Position numbers and translations under genes: made by a program
Notes under the pieces: generated by a model
Database searches by the model: none
Told to the model about the DNA's origin: nothing
What the model saw: the letters and a program-made list of their open reading frames with translations, nothing else
Assembly (NCBI RefSeq): GCF_031877795.1
Contig: NC_133935.1
Coordinates: 51,713,330-51,777,329, forward strand
Direction of reading: 5' to 3'
Length of the DNA: 64,000 nt
From: Strix aluco
Taxonomy: Eukaryota; Chordata; Aves; Strigiformes; Strigidae
In this document: piece after piece, positions 51,737 through 64,000 of the stretch
How positions within the stretch are numbered: the first letter of the stretch is position 1
Layout of the letters: the number at the start of each line of letters is the position of its first letter

Positions 51737-54391
51737 CTAGTGACCACAAGGCGGGAAAAAAACCCAAAAGTCTTTTCCATAAACAACTAATGGTTTTAAA
51801 CGAAGACTGGCTGCAGCCATCATTACAAGTTATGCACAGATATTTTTCAAAAGCTTTATGTCAGAATTTATTAGCCATAGTAGTCCAGCCAACCACAGCC
51901 TGCCAACACAGTTTGTATTGTAGCAGCTTTATGAAACTCCTTCCTGAAAAGTTGTTACAGATGCAGAAAGTTTACAGGGCCTCACAGAGAGACTGCATAG
52001 GCACTTGGAAGAGAGAACCAATAGGGCTTATTAAATAAAAGTATACCACATTCAGAACAACATGTGAGCAGAAAATAGTTGAAAACAGAGATTTTTTTTT
52101 TTGGCAGGGGTGGGAGGGAAGGTGAGGATGCTTGCTCTATTCCTTCTCTTCCTAGGCATCTGCTCATGGATGCTGTCAAAGACAGCAATCTATGCTAAAT
52201 AGACCAGACTTTGTATCAGAATTGGTGCTTGCCCTCCCTACGTCCTTTACGTTCTTTTAAATTTTGTGAAGTTGTTTAGAGCTGAAATTGGTTCAAGCCA
52301 GGGCCTTGGTTCAGACTGAGATAATGACTTATCTTCTGTACCAGTTTGTCTCTTCTGTCAGCATCTAGAAATAGCAGGATGTAATCTCTGAGGTATTATT
52401 TACAATTTTAGGAAACCACTTTGAATTTTTGTGTGCTACTCTTCACACTCCTTTAAACAAAAATTTTTCCATCACTTGGAAGTGATCCCCATGCCATGCC
52501 TTAGCATATAGATTTAGCAAAGTTTCTTCATGAAATATTCTAAGTTTTTATGCATTCTTTCCTCTGTTAAAAATTCCAAGAAAGGTCAAATATTTCATCA
52601 GCCTCACCTGCCTCTCTACAAACAAGGGAAAGAACAAAAATTTTAGCTCCATGTACACTACTGTGTAAGATGCAACAATTGAGCCTGGAAGAATTACAAC
52701 TTTATTGAGTGGGACAAAAAAGTTATTCCCATTTCTGCCTATCATACCTGTGTAATATTACAGAGCAAACCCAGTCATAGGCTGTAGAGCTGAGTTTCAT
52801 GTCCATATCGCACTCCTTTCTTTCTCTCCCTCCTCACCTAAAGCTTTCATGAGCTGTCAACACTACAAAAAAATATCCTGATATTACAGGCCCTTTTGGA
52901 CACTGAGTGTTGAAGAAAGCTCATTTTTTCTCTTGCTACATGGCAAAGAGCTTTTATTCCTAGTAGTGGTGATTCCAAGCACCTCTAACCTCACAGATCT
53001 GCATTGTCAGTTCTGAACTGATCCATGCAGATCAGAGGAGAAACACTTGTTCTCTCAAATCCATACAGAAGTGGTCAGTTTTCAAAAGATCATTTTTAGC
53101 ATCAACCTAAATGAATGGACGGACTACCAAGTTCCAGCAGATATCCAGAAACAATACAGTGCAAACCACGCTAAACTAACAATAAATAAAACTACACTTT
53201 ATCTAAAATGGCATGTTCAATCCAAGTGACGTGACAAATCCTACTACCCAAAGAAGTCCTGTCCCTTCTCTGCTGACCCTCATCTGAGTGCACAATAAAT
53301 GTATTCATCTTGCTAACCTGTCAAAAAACTGTATTTCCTCCTCACTTTTCTTCTGGATTATTTTTGGACTGGTTTAGGAGAACAAATCAGTTTAACTGAT
53401 CAACTTAGTGTGAGGAATGTCCAGAACAAGAAATGAAATAATGCAAAAATAGTAAATTTTTCTACAGTTTCTTAGTCAAGCACTACACAATGTGCTGACA
53501 GTGTGTTGTTTCACCAAAAAACTATTTTATCTTCTTCTAGTTTTCAGCTGATAAATTAGTTTTGTCACTTTCTCAGAATATTAATTTATATTTGTATGTA
53601 TAAGTCAGGAAGATAACTATAGATAACTTCCCTTTTTCCTTGTAAGTTTCCACATTCCAACATAAGATGTCACTGATGTTAGTACTGGAATGCACAAGTA
53701 TCTATCTGATCATATCAACCTCCAAGAAAATTAGACAAACAATTCTACTGGACAAAACAATGCTTCACACAATTTGTGCATCAACTGTATTAAGCAACAC
53801 ATCACTGATGTACATACACATGCATACAAACACCCTGGAAGAATTCTAAACTACTGAGTCAAAAAAGAGACCTAATCACCTGAAAAGACACATAGAGTCT
53901 ATCGTTTATAAAGCACAGCTGTAATTACTAGGGTGTGGGAGGCATTAGATGCACAGGAAAATGAACAATAAATAATATTTATTTTTAGTGCCTTAAGAGA
54001 TATATATATCTCAATGCTGTAGCCTCACTGGAATACTGTAATTCCAATACTAGACTATGATCTTGTTAGAAAGTCTACCTATCCTATGAAACCTTCATAG
54101 AGGTGGAAAAGTAATAATGAAAACAGTCACATTATACTTCTCTAAATCCACATAATTTAAGTGTGGGAAGACTTTGATAAAAGAGTTTGTAAGGACTCTG
54201 ACTGCTTAACTGACAAAAAGAAAATAAAATGAAGAAAGAGGGCCACCAAGACAGTCAGTGGTCTGGGAGCACTTGCCCTGTGAGAAAAGGAACAAGCTCA
54301 AGGGAAGCATGCCAAGGCTTGAAGGATGGTGGACTGGTGAGGGGTCTCCTCTGCCATTTCATTTGAGAGAAGGGGTAGATGTTTAGGAATC

Positions 54392-55579
54392 ATGGAAGCA
54401 CCTGAGAAGGGTCTGGTAGGGAATGGGGCCCACACTCACAAAAAGGTGTTGGATTCATTAGCTCATCTCAAGTGCATCTATACCAATGCACGCAGTATGA
54501 GCAACAAACAGGGGGAGCTTGAGGCCATGATGCAGCACAAGAACTATGACATATTAGCTATAACAGAAACGTGGTGGGATGCCTCACATGACTGGAGTGC
54601 TGCAATCAATGGCTACAAGCTCTTCAGGAGGGATAGACAGGGAAGGAGAGGTGGTGGAGTGGCCCTGTATGTTAGAGAATGCTATGAGAGCCCAGAAATC
54701 AAGTATAGTGATAACAGGGTTGAGAGTGTTTGGATTAGGTTAAGGACCAATAAAGCAGATCTTGCTGTGGGAGTCTGCTATAGACCTCCCAACCAAAGCA
54801 GTGAGGTGGATGAAGCTTTCTATAAACAGTTGGGAGAAATCTCGCGGTCACTTGCCATTGTTCTTGTGGGGGACTTTAACCTCCCGGGTATCTGCTGGGA
54901 TCACAGCACAGCAGAGAGGGAACAATCCAGGAGGTTCCTGGAATGTGTGGAGGATAACTTCCTCACACAGCTGGTGAGTGAGGCAACCAGGGAAGGTGCC
55001 CTCCTGGACCTGCTTCTTGTGAACAGGGAAGAGCTGGTGGGAGAAGTAAAGTTTGGAGGCCATCTAGGGTGCAGTGATCATGAGATGATTGAGTTTTCAA
55101 TCCTTGGAGAAATGAAGAGAAGGGTTAGTAAAACTGCCACCTTAGACTTCTGGAGGGCTAACTTTGACCTGTTCAAAAGACTGATTAACAAAATCCCTTG
55201 GGAGGCTGCCCTGAAGGATATGGCAGTCCAGGAAGGCTGGACATACTTCAAGAGAGAAGTCTTAAACGCACAGGAGCAGGCTGCTCCCGCATGGGGAAGG
55301 GGAAGGAGACTGGCCTGGCTAAACAGGGACCTTTGGCTGGATCTCAAGAACAAAAGGAGAATCTATGACCTTTGGAAGAGGGGCCAAGTCTCTCATGAAG
55401 ACTATAAAGATGTAGTGAAGCTATGCAGGGAGAACATTAGGAGAGCCAAAGCGCCGCTAGAGCTCAACTTGGCTACAGCTGTTAAGGATAATAAAAAATG
55501 TTTCTATAAATTCGTCAACAGCAAAAGGAGGATTAGGGAAAATCTCCCTCTTTATTGGATGCAGAGGGAAACATGGTAA
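54392..55579 (+). pseudogene. CR1 ORF2, endonuclease part
   Basis: 395 codons from a true ATG. The apurinic-like endonuclease motifs are all present: TNARS (N at residue 32), AITETWW (E59), VGDFNLP (D161, N163) and CSDHEM (D229, H230). Downstream comes the linker with DFWRANFDLFKRL and NLATAVKDNKKCFYK. The frame ends at a TAA after a one-base shift near 55.55 kb. The RT part continues in the next frame. Encoded by a retrotransposon, not a host gene. Confidence 0.9.
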
Positions 55580-57216
55580 CTAAGGATGAGGAAAAGGCTG
55601 AGGTGCTCAACGCCTACTTTGCCTCAGTCTTTAGCAGTAGAACTCACTGTTCCCTGGACACCCAGCCTCATGAGCTGGGAGATGGGGAGGGGAAGCAGAT
55701 TGAGGTCAGCACAGTTGAAGAGGAGGTGGTCAGAGACCTGCTACACCACTTGGATGCACACAAGTCTGTGGGACTGGATGGGTTACACCCAAGGGTGCTG
55801 AAAGAGTTGGCAGATGTGCTCGCCAAGCTGCTTTCCATGATTTACCTGAAGTCATGGCTAACTGGGGAGGTGCCATTGGACTGGAGGGTGGCAGATGTGA
55901 CACCCATCTACAAGAGAGGCAGAAAGGAGGATCCAGGAAACTATAGACCTGTCAGTCTGACCTCGGTGCCAGGGAAGGTCATGGAGCAGGTCATCTCAAG
56001 TGCCATTAAAAGTCATATAATGGACAACCAGGGGATCAGGCCCAGTCAGCATGGGTTTATGAAAGGCAGGTCCTGCCTGACAAACCTGATCTCCTTCTAC
56101 AACAGGGCAACCTGCTTATTGGATGAGGGAAAGGCTGTGGATGTTGTTTACCTTGACTTCAGTAAGGCCTTTGACACCGTTTCCCACAGCATTCTCCTGG
56201 CGAAACTGGCTGCTTGTGGCTTGGATGGGCACACGCTTTGCTGGGTAAAAAACTGGCTGGATGGCCGGGCCCAAAGAGTTGTGGTGAACGGAGTTAAATC
56301 CAGTTGGCGGCCGGTCACGAGTGGTGTCCCCCAGGGCTTGGTTTTGGGGCCACTCCTGTTTAACATTTTTATTGATGATCTAGACAAGGGGATCGAGTGC
56401 ACCCTCAGTAAATTTGCAGACGACACCAAGTTGGGTGGGAGTGTTGATCGGCTCGAGGGTAGGGAGGCTCTGCAGAGAGATCTGGACAGGCTGGAGCGAT
56501 GGGCTCAGGCCAACTGCATGAGCTTCAATAAGACCAAATGCCGGGTGCTGCACTTGGGCCACAACAACCCCCAGCAGCGCTACAGGCTTGGGGAGGAGTG
56601 GCTGGAGAGCTGCCAGTCAGAGAGGGACCTGGCGGTGTTGATTGACAGCCAGCTGAACATGAGCCAGCAGTGTGCCCAGGTGGCCAAGAAGGCCAATGGC
56701 ATCCTGGCCTGTATCAGCAATAGCATGGCCAGCAGGGACAGGGAAGTGATCTTGCCCCTGTACTCAGCACTGGTGAGGCCGCACCTCGATTACTGTGTTC
56801 AGTTTTGGGCCCCTCACTACAAAAAGGACATTGAATTACTCGAGCGTGTCCAGAGAAGGGCAACGAAGCTGGTAAAGCGTCTGGAGCACATGTCGCACGA
56901 GGAGTGGCTGAGGGAACTGGGGTTGTTTAGTCTGGAGAAGAGGAGGCTGAGGGGAGACCTCATCGCCCTCTACAACTACCTGAAAGGAGGTTGCAGAGAA
57001 CTGGGTATGAGTCTCTTTAACCAAGTAATAAGCGATAGGACAAGAAGGAATGGCCTCAAGTTGTGCAAGGGAAGGTTTAGACTGGATATTAGGAAGTATT
57101 TCTTTACAGAACGGGTTGTTAGGCGTTGGAACGGGCTGCCCAGGGAGGTGGTGGAGTCCCCATCCCTGGAGGTGTTTAAGAGTCGGGTCGACATAGCGCT
57201 GAGGGATATGGTGTAG
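55555..57216 (+). pseudogene. CR1 ORF2, reverse transcriptase part
   Basis: An open frame of 553 codons with no internal stop. RT motifs seen are [28 protein letters not shown] (D201), [27 protein letters not shown] (D289, D290) and [16 protein letters not shown]. The C-terminal [18 protein letters not shown] ends DMV-stop as in full-length family members. The catalytic aspartates are intact, unlike the other CR1 copies. The frame's first codon is TTG, so it is the continuation of the upstream endonuclease frame after an indel. Confidence 0.92.
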
Positions 57217-58355
57217 TTGGGAACTGTCAGTGTTAGGTTAATGGTTGGACTGGATGATCTTCAAGGTCTTTTCCAACCTAGACGATTCTGTGATTCTGTG
57301 AAAAGGCTGAAGTGTTGGGGCTTGTTCAGCCTGCAGAAGAGACTGTTTCAGGGAGACTCAACAGCAACCTTCCAGTACCTACAGGAAAGTTACGCAGAAG
57401 ATGGAACCAGGCTCTTCACAGTGGTGCATAGTGGAAGGACAAGAAACAATGGGCATAAGTTGAAACAAGAGAGGTTAAGGATATAAGGAAAAAAGTTTTC
57501 ACTGTAAGAACAGTCAAGCAATGGAACTGAGATGCTGTGCAGCCTTCTTGGAGGTTTTCAAGACCCAACCAGATAAAGGCCTGGGCAACCTAGTCTGACC
57601 TCAGAGCTAATCTTCCTTTGAGCAGGAGGTTGCACTAGAAATCTCCTGAAGTTCCTTCTAACCTGAATTATCCTATGATCCTAAGGTAATAAGGATACAT
57701 TTATTCACATTCCATAAGGGATATTACATAGAAATAATAATAAAAATAAAATTTCAAAGCAAAGAAAACATCTTTACCTATTATGCCAGTGAACTGGGGA
57801 AATGAGAAGCAGGCAGTAAGATCATGAAACTGAGCTAAAAATTGAGCGTTCCTGTAAGTATCATGGTTCTTCATCAGCTGTGTTACTTTTATGCAAGGGA
57901 CACTGACATTTCATATTTCAGCCTTCTAATAAAAGACCAAGAGCTGACTGACTGAAAGAAAGATCCAAGTAATAGGAGAAATAGTGAATCACTTTACACC
58001 TGTTTATCCTTCTTCTGAAGTGCTTAGTGTCAGAGGTGGTGAGAAGCGCCCAGCTAATACACTCCTAAACTCAAACTCTGTATGCCTATGGCAACTGAAA
58101 CAGCACTAAAACTTAATAATTTCAGGTTTCAGTGAAAGATGTAATGTTTTGTCTGGATAACCTAAGAGCCATAAGTAACTGTACAGGGAATGTTGATCAG
58201 CTTTCTGAAGAAAGACAACTGCTGAAATATCCCATTGCAAAGGTCTCAGAAGCTGTTGTTCAAAAGTCAAGTATACATAATCACACTGATGGAAAAAACA
58301 TAAAAATGAAAATGTGGGAAAAAAGTGTTTTTAATTAAGACATATACTTTCATTC

Positions 58356-58373
58356 TTTTTTTTTTTTTTTTTT
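58356..58373 (+). repeat. T18 homopolymer in the USP15 12-kb intron
   Basis: Eighteen consecutive T. No transposon tail is recognisable beside it. Confidence 0.8.
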
Positions 58374-59649
58374 GAATCATAATATGAAAGCTTTGTGAAC
58401 TCTCACATTTTCACTGTAAAAGAAAAAAGAAAATTGCCACAGAGCTCTAATCACTATAGTATCCCATCAAAAGGGCAAAGCAATACTTAGGAAACATCCA
58501 CAGGTGGCAGCACAGCAATGCTTCAGGAGATTCATATTTTTCCAACAAAATGACTACTTGCCAAATACCCTTTTTATTTTTTTACTTGATAAGAGTTCAA
58601 GCATCCATAATATGTTTTTATAAAGCCCACAAGCTCCCTTTTGTCTTTCCTGTTTTATTTAATGCTCAGATCTGCAAAACAGACATTTAGGCATTAATAA
58701 TAAAAATCAAGCCTTAGGTGTTAGCACTGAAGTAAATTAAAATTAGATACATGGAATACCCCTTCAAAAGAATCTGAAAAATCTATACAAAAGTTCCAAT
58801 ACACCTAAAATATGAAATACAGAATTATTGCTTTTTACATTAAGAAACAGCGATAAGACAACAGCACTTTGGAGAAATACAATGGTATCTTAACCTTCTT
58901 GGCCTTACTCCTACTCATCCTGCAGCTGTTCGTGGTACCACAGAGGATCTTACCCATCTTTTCACAATCTATCCTCTAGTTGTCTTGAGCTTTGTAACAC
59001 TGTTCCCCTATTTGGAAAAGCAAAGGTCTCTTTATAATATTCACCTAGAAGCATGAAGGGGCAAGCCTAACTCTACCTATAGATTGAAGAGAACAAAATT
59101 TAAGAAACTGCCAGGATTGTCACAATTCTACCTAGTATGGTGACAGGGCAAAAGCCTTCAGACAAGTTTGTCAGACTGGAAAGCAAGACGTGCAGGCAAC
59201 TGGCCCTTTTCTTCAAGGAATACTGGTAACAGTTCTGATTGCAAACCATCTTCACTGTACATGAGATGAGAGCAAAGAGAAGCTGTCTGAGAAATGAAGT
59301 GGTCTCAAGCAGAAATGGCTCTTATGTGAACACTAAGGGGCTTCAATGCTGTTTGGGAAGGATGAAAACCTGAGAAAAGTAGCAGGAGAGTGGATAAACT
59401 AAACCCTGTTTCTGTTGAAGGAACCTACATTGACTACACTCAGTCCTGACTGAATGAAAGGGATCAAAGCAGAGCTTTTGCAATAGAACATGAATGGAAT
59501 TGGAAACTATTTCGAAACTAAAACTCTACATTAAACTATTTTGTTAGGAGAAAACAGATTTAAACTGATAAACCCTGTGCTGACATAATTGTGAAGGAAG
59601 ACACCTTAAGAAGGTAAATAAGCTAGAGTAGATAACCAAAGAAGATCAA

Positions 59650-60858
59650 AGAATCACAGAATCTCTGAGGTTGGAGGGCACCTCTGGAGATTGTCTGGTC
59701 CAACCCATCTGCTCAAAGAAGGGTCACCTAGAGCAGGTTGCCTGGGACTGTGTCCAGTCAGGTTTTGAGCATCTCCAAGGATGGAGGCTCCACCACAAGC
59801 CTTCCTGGAAAACCTAGTCCACTGTTTGATAACCCTCACTGTAAAACAAAATTTCTTACATTTAAATAGAATTGCCTGTGCTTCAGTTTGTGCCCATTGC
59901 CTCTTCTCCTTTCAGCAGGCACCACTGAGAAGGGTCTTGCTCCATCTTTTTAATTTCCTCATATTGCGTATTTATACACATTGGTAAGATCACTCTGGAG
60001 CCTTCTTTTCTCCAGGTTGAACAGTCCAAGCTCTCTCAGTCTCTCCACGTAGGTCAGATGCTGCAATCCCGTGATCACCTTTGTGGCTTCTCACTGGACT
60101 TGCTCCTGTGTGTCCCTGTCTCTCTGGAACTGGGGAGCCCAGCAGTGAACGCAGCACTCCAGAGGTGTCTCGCCCATGCTGAGTGGAAGGGAAGGATCCA
60201 CTTCCCTTGAGCTGCTGGCAGTGCTTTTCCCAATGCAGCCCACACGGTGATTGGCCCAAGGACACGCTGCTGGCTCATGTTCAGCTCTTTGTCCAGCAGG
60301 ACCCCCGGTGCTTCTCTGCCAAGCTGCTTTCCATCTGGTCACCCGTGCCCCCCACACCCCCCCCCAACACCCCAGTGTGTACTGGTGCCTGGGGTTATTC
60401 CTCGCTAGGTGCAGGCCTTTGCATTTCCTTTGACTGAACTTCATGAGCTTCCTGTCTACCCATTTCTCCAGCCTGCTGAGGTCCCTCTGAATGGCAGCAC
60501 ACACATCTGGTGTATCAGTCCCTCCTTCCAGATTTGTGTCATCTCTAATCTTACTGAGGCTACACTCTGTCCTGATGTTCTGGTCATCAGTAAAGATGTT
60601 AAGAGAGTATAGGACCTAGTATTGAGCCCTTGAGTATGCCACTACTGACTGGCCTCCAACTGGACTTTGTGCCGCTGGTCAAAATCATCTGGGCACAACC
60701 ATTCAGCTGGTTTTCAATCCATTTTGCTGTACATTTATGTAACCCATGCTTCATCTGCTTGTCTGTGAGGATTTTACATGAGAGAGTGTCAAAAAGGCTT
60801 ACTGAAGTTGAGATAAACAACATCCATTGCTGCTCTATCATCCAGGTCAAAGCCTAGA
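59650..60858 (-). mobile_element. CR1 LINE, minus strand (sense to USP15), 5'-truncated
   Basis: The plus strand shows the reverse-complement CR1 3' end (GAATCACAGAATCTCTGAGG at 59651), then the tail region and the RT core. Minus-strand reading gives SLFDTLSCKIL, WIENQLNGCAQM, SSWRPVSSGIL and FSQRKCKGLHLARNNPRHQY. Several frameshifts and a C-run near 60357-60364 break it. It is 5'-truncated at about 60858 within the RT. Confidence 0.9.
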
Positions 60859-62139
60859 GCACTCAATATTCCCAAGCAGAATTCCCTTGTCTGCCATCAA
60901 CATACTATCTGGGCCCATCCTTTTGTTGCTTCCAAGATTAGACAAGATCAAATGTGTTCAGAGTGCTTTAGCCATAGGCATTACACCTCTACCCAGAATA
61001 ATCCAATGTTACTCTGATAACAGTAGGAGGTGAAATTAATGGCAAATTAGTGCAGCAGAAATGTATGCTTTCAGTGTAATTGGAAAAAAAGGTAGCAGTT
61101 AAGTGGTGGCAAGGGGAAGAAGACAGTAGATTTTGCAGTCTGGAACACCTTAGTGTGTAAAGAACACGTCATGCTTTCACTAAAAGGACTTTAATGGATT
61201 TTCTAACATTAAACTCTGAACAATACTTTCTTTGAGAGATATAGTAGGTGGAACGGAAACATACTTTACGCTTCCTTGCTAAGAATGCTGACAAATAATG
61301 CATTAGAAAAAACACACCAACAAGGACATACTAAAGATACCATGCCAAACTAAAAGCTGCACTGCTCAATAAACACCTAATTTTCTTACCCAGAGCACTG
61401 TCTTGTGAATCAGCAAAATTGTATTTATTAATTTACACTACAGTTTTTCAGAACTTATTTGAACACTTGATTCCCTAGATATAACTGAAAAGCAATGAAG
61501 TCAAAGCTGATGATTTAGAACGCAGACCTCAAAATGATATCCAGTTAACACAATGGAATATGATGTGAACTATAATAAGTTTGTTAAGATGTGTAAGATT
61601 CCTAAAGGCCATAATCCATGCTTGTAATTCTCACCTAAAAGGTTACTCTTAAAATCTACATGTATGTAAATCCATGTATACCAATTTAACAACGGTTTGA
61701 ATAAGTAATCAAAATTATCCTTGTTTTCATTCAGTCTAGCCTGATGAACAGTGTAGCATCATTAAAAAAAACCCCACTATATACTAAGGATATTCTTTTA
61801 ATTCAACTTTTAAAAGACAATTCTGGTTCACACACTAGACACAAAAATATATTCTTTTTTTTTCTTTACAATAGCATAATGACGCAATTCTGTAATCAAG
61901 AGAGGTTACATACAACATTTTTATTTAGAATGGATGCTGCAAAACGTGTGTCCCTCCCCCTTTCAGTTTAGCCATCTTTCATGCAGCATGCTAAAAAAAA
62001 ATTTGAATTACTTCCTGCACTGTTCAACTTTTCTTCAAGTATTCTCACAAAAACATTTTTAGAAACAAGAATAAACTGAATTTTATGGATGTCTTATATA
62101 AATAAGTATGGAATAACCATGCAATAACCCCATATACCA

Positions 62140-62602
62140 CCGCAGGTTGGGGGCTGACTGGTTAGACAGCAGCTACATAATATGACGCAGTGGTCCTTTT
62201 CTGTGGAAATGTGGAAGAGCCAGCAGTGCATCCCTGAGGAAAAGGTGGCCAATTGCAAGCTGGGCAAACAGTAGTAGTCAGAGGCAAAGGGAAGCAAGTC
62301 TTCCCCTCTATTTGGCACTTGTGAGACTGCTGCTGGAGCGCTGTCCTGTTTAGGGCTCCCCAGTGTAAGAAAGAGTGGAGGAGGGCCACCAACAAGGAAA
62401 AGCTGAGAGCTGTATGCATTTGTTCAACTTAAGGGGAGACCTCATGCCTGTCTATAGCTACCTAATGGGAGGCTACAGAGAAGTGGAGCTAGAATCTTCT
62501 CACAAGTGCAGTAGCAGGACTAGTGTAGTGGACACAAACAGAAGGCGGGACCCATGATCATTCTGAGGTGCTTTCTAACCCAAATTATTCTCTGATTCTA
62601 TA
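62140..62602 (+). mobile_element. Old CR1 LINE 3' fragment, antisense in USP15 intron
   Basis: Pieces correspond to the GEVGLPLYLALVRLLLERC-type region (CTCCCCAGTGTAAGAAAGAG), then LRGDLMPVYSYLMGGYREVE, and the end TTCTAACCCAAATTATTCTC plus TGATTCTAT. It is well decayed, and parts of the RT end are missing. Confidence 0.8.
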
Positions 62603-62743
62603 TACAAAGAAGGGATAGAAAATCTGCACAGACTATGAAAATCTGAACATTTCTTCTTTTGAACAAGTTTCAACAACTTCATAAACTTTGCTTACAAATG
62701 TATCTGAAACTTTTTTCTGGACAGGCTAAAGAAAGAATTTAAC

Positions 62744-62760
62744 TTTTTTTTTTTTTTTTT
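62744..62760 (+). repeat. T17 homopolymer in the USP15 12-kb intron
   Basis: Seventeen consecutive T, with no adjoining transposon tail seen. Confidence 0.8.
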
Positions 62761-63592
62761 AAATTTCACCCAAAGAAATCACAAACATAAGTTGGGAACC
62801 CTTGTGATGACAAAGGAGGAGATTAACTCTGAAGTATGTTTGGTTCACACTCAGCAGGAAAAAAATGTGAATGAGAATTTAAATACACTACAGTTTTTTG
62901 ACATGACTGCTTTGATGACAAAACACAAGTTCCAGAACTAAACAAAACCAAACTAAACTATTAGTTCTTTCTGATCATTAATTAATCTACCACTGCAGCT
63001 TCCACTTAGAAGTAAAAGGACTAATTTTTGTCTTGGTAAGAGTAATACTAGGTATACCAGTATTTCTCTTGCAATCAAAGCAAAGAAACAAGCTATTACA
63101 TTCCTGTAAAATATCTCAAGCATGAAATAGCAGCTATTCAAAGGGAAAAGGTCAAAGGGAAATATGTTTGAAGGTTCTCTGCATGCTAACCTGCACACTA
63201 AAAGTACACAGTAATTAGGCCCAGTAATCTGCCAGTCATCTACTTTTTGACACTTCAGCACTACAATCTGTACTTAAGCACACCTCAAAATGAAAAAGTA
63301 TTTTTCGTTACATTCATGCATGGTAATCATGACAAAAAGCAAAGATTCCCACTTAAGGGTTCACTCATGCAGGATGCTGGTCAAATCTGTTTCTGTCATT
63401 GATCACTGTGCAAAAACAGTGGAAGCAATGAATGCAGCTATGTAAATCAACTTTTCTAGTATACCAATACAGATGTATTATTTCCTCACTTAATCCCATC
63501 CTGTTACTTAATGGAGTCTCTTAATATTAGTTCCAAGCATGACAAAATACAGTAAGCTATTAGTTTCCAAGTAGTAAAACAAGCTCGTTTTA

Positions 63593-63796
<204 letters not shown>

Positions 63797-64000
63797 TTAG
63801 TACTTCAATACATACAAGTACTTCATAAACATAAATGATTAAAACTGTTACAGTAACTTCTGTGAACATGAAAGGATTTTAAATAGTATTTAACTTTGGT
63901 AATAACATTAATTTCAATTTAAAAGTCACCTGTGCAAACAACCAAAATCTAATGTACTGCAATAACTGTAATTATTATATCCCTACCCCTTTTTGACAGG

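Larger units (their letters stand above)
54291..57299 (+). mobile_element. Young CR1 LINE, 3.0 kb, antisense in USP15 intron, near-intact ORF2
   Basis: It is flanked by the 7-bp direct repeat GAAAAGG (54284-54290 and 57300-57306). It starts about 100 bp before the ORF2 ATG, so ORF1 is absent, and ends in the octamer tail GATTCTGTGATTCTGTG. ORF2 is open across its whole length except for one frameshift near 55.55 kb. The 3' tail closely resembles the short fragment at 8.3-8.7 kb. This is the least decayed transposon in the window. Confidence 0.93.
54231..57690 (+). mobile_element. Older CR1 LINE fragment, split by a younger CR1
   Basis: The left piece, 54231-54290, matches the CR1 RRATKTVSGLGALAL-type coding region and ends TGTGAGAAAAGG. 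The right piece, 57300-57690, resumes exactly there with AAAAGGCTGAAGTGTTGGGG and LFSLQKRLFQGD, and runs to an old octamer tail (TTATCCTATGATCCTA). The two join into one continuous CR1 segment of about 450 bp if the 3-kb element between them is removed. Orientation is antisense to USP15. Confidence 0.85.

Overview
The window is bird nuclear DNA. Three things show this: several chicken repeat 1 (CR1) LINEs ending in the CR1-type octamer tail (ATTCTRTG repeats), split vertebrate genes with GT-AG introns, and protein sequences that match vertebrate MON2 and USP15. The CR1 load and near-intact copies suit a CR1-active bird lineage. I cannot name the species.

Two protein-coding genes lie in tandem, both on the minus strand, in the same order and orientation as I recall for the human 12q14 region (USP15 then MON2). 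MON2 (window 1 to about 26.1 kb) contributes its CpG-island promoter and its first four coding exons, which encode residues 1-145. The rest of the gene lies left of base 1. USP15 (about 40.25 kb to beyond 64 kb) contributes its last 15 coding exons, from the catalytic-cysteine exon at 63.7 kb to the stop codon at 41,963. Its DUSP and first UBL exons lie right of the window. All exon phases join cleanly, and together these exons encode about 725 residues. Between the genes is a roughly 14-kb, AT-rich intergenic stretch in which I see no gene.

The two genes act in separate processes. MON2 is a large Golgi/endosome scaffold related to Arf-GEFs and works with Dopey proteins. USP15 is a cysteine deubiquitinase of the USP4/11/15 group. 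Nothing in the window suggests that they work together.

The accessory layer is retrotransposon sequence. From left to right: a long decayed CR1 (1-3.3 kb) keeping the esterase tail of ORF1 and broken ORF2; a short CR1 tail (8.3-8.7 kb); a 5'-truncated CR1 (13.0-14.3 kb); an internally deleted old CR1 (about 16.2 kb); an ancient L3-like fragment (about 37 kb); a young CR1 with almost intact ORF2 (54.29-57.30 kb) nested inside an older CR1 and flanked by a 7-bp target duplication; one minus-strand CR1 (59.65-60.86 kb); and an old CR1 tail (62.1-62.6 kb).

The most notable observation is a block of about 700 bp shared by the CR1 copies at 2.3-3.0 kb and 13.3-14.0 kb with a single difference. On both sides the same two copies are clearly more diverged. 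This is the signature expected of recent gene conversion between repeats in neighbouring MON2 introns. I found no convincing undescribed gene system. The other findings are local sequence structures (a GATA-site hairpin, a 30-bp palindrome, a CGG tract, G/C homopolymers) and the mosaic history of the retrotransposons.
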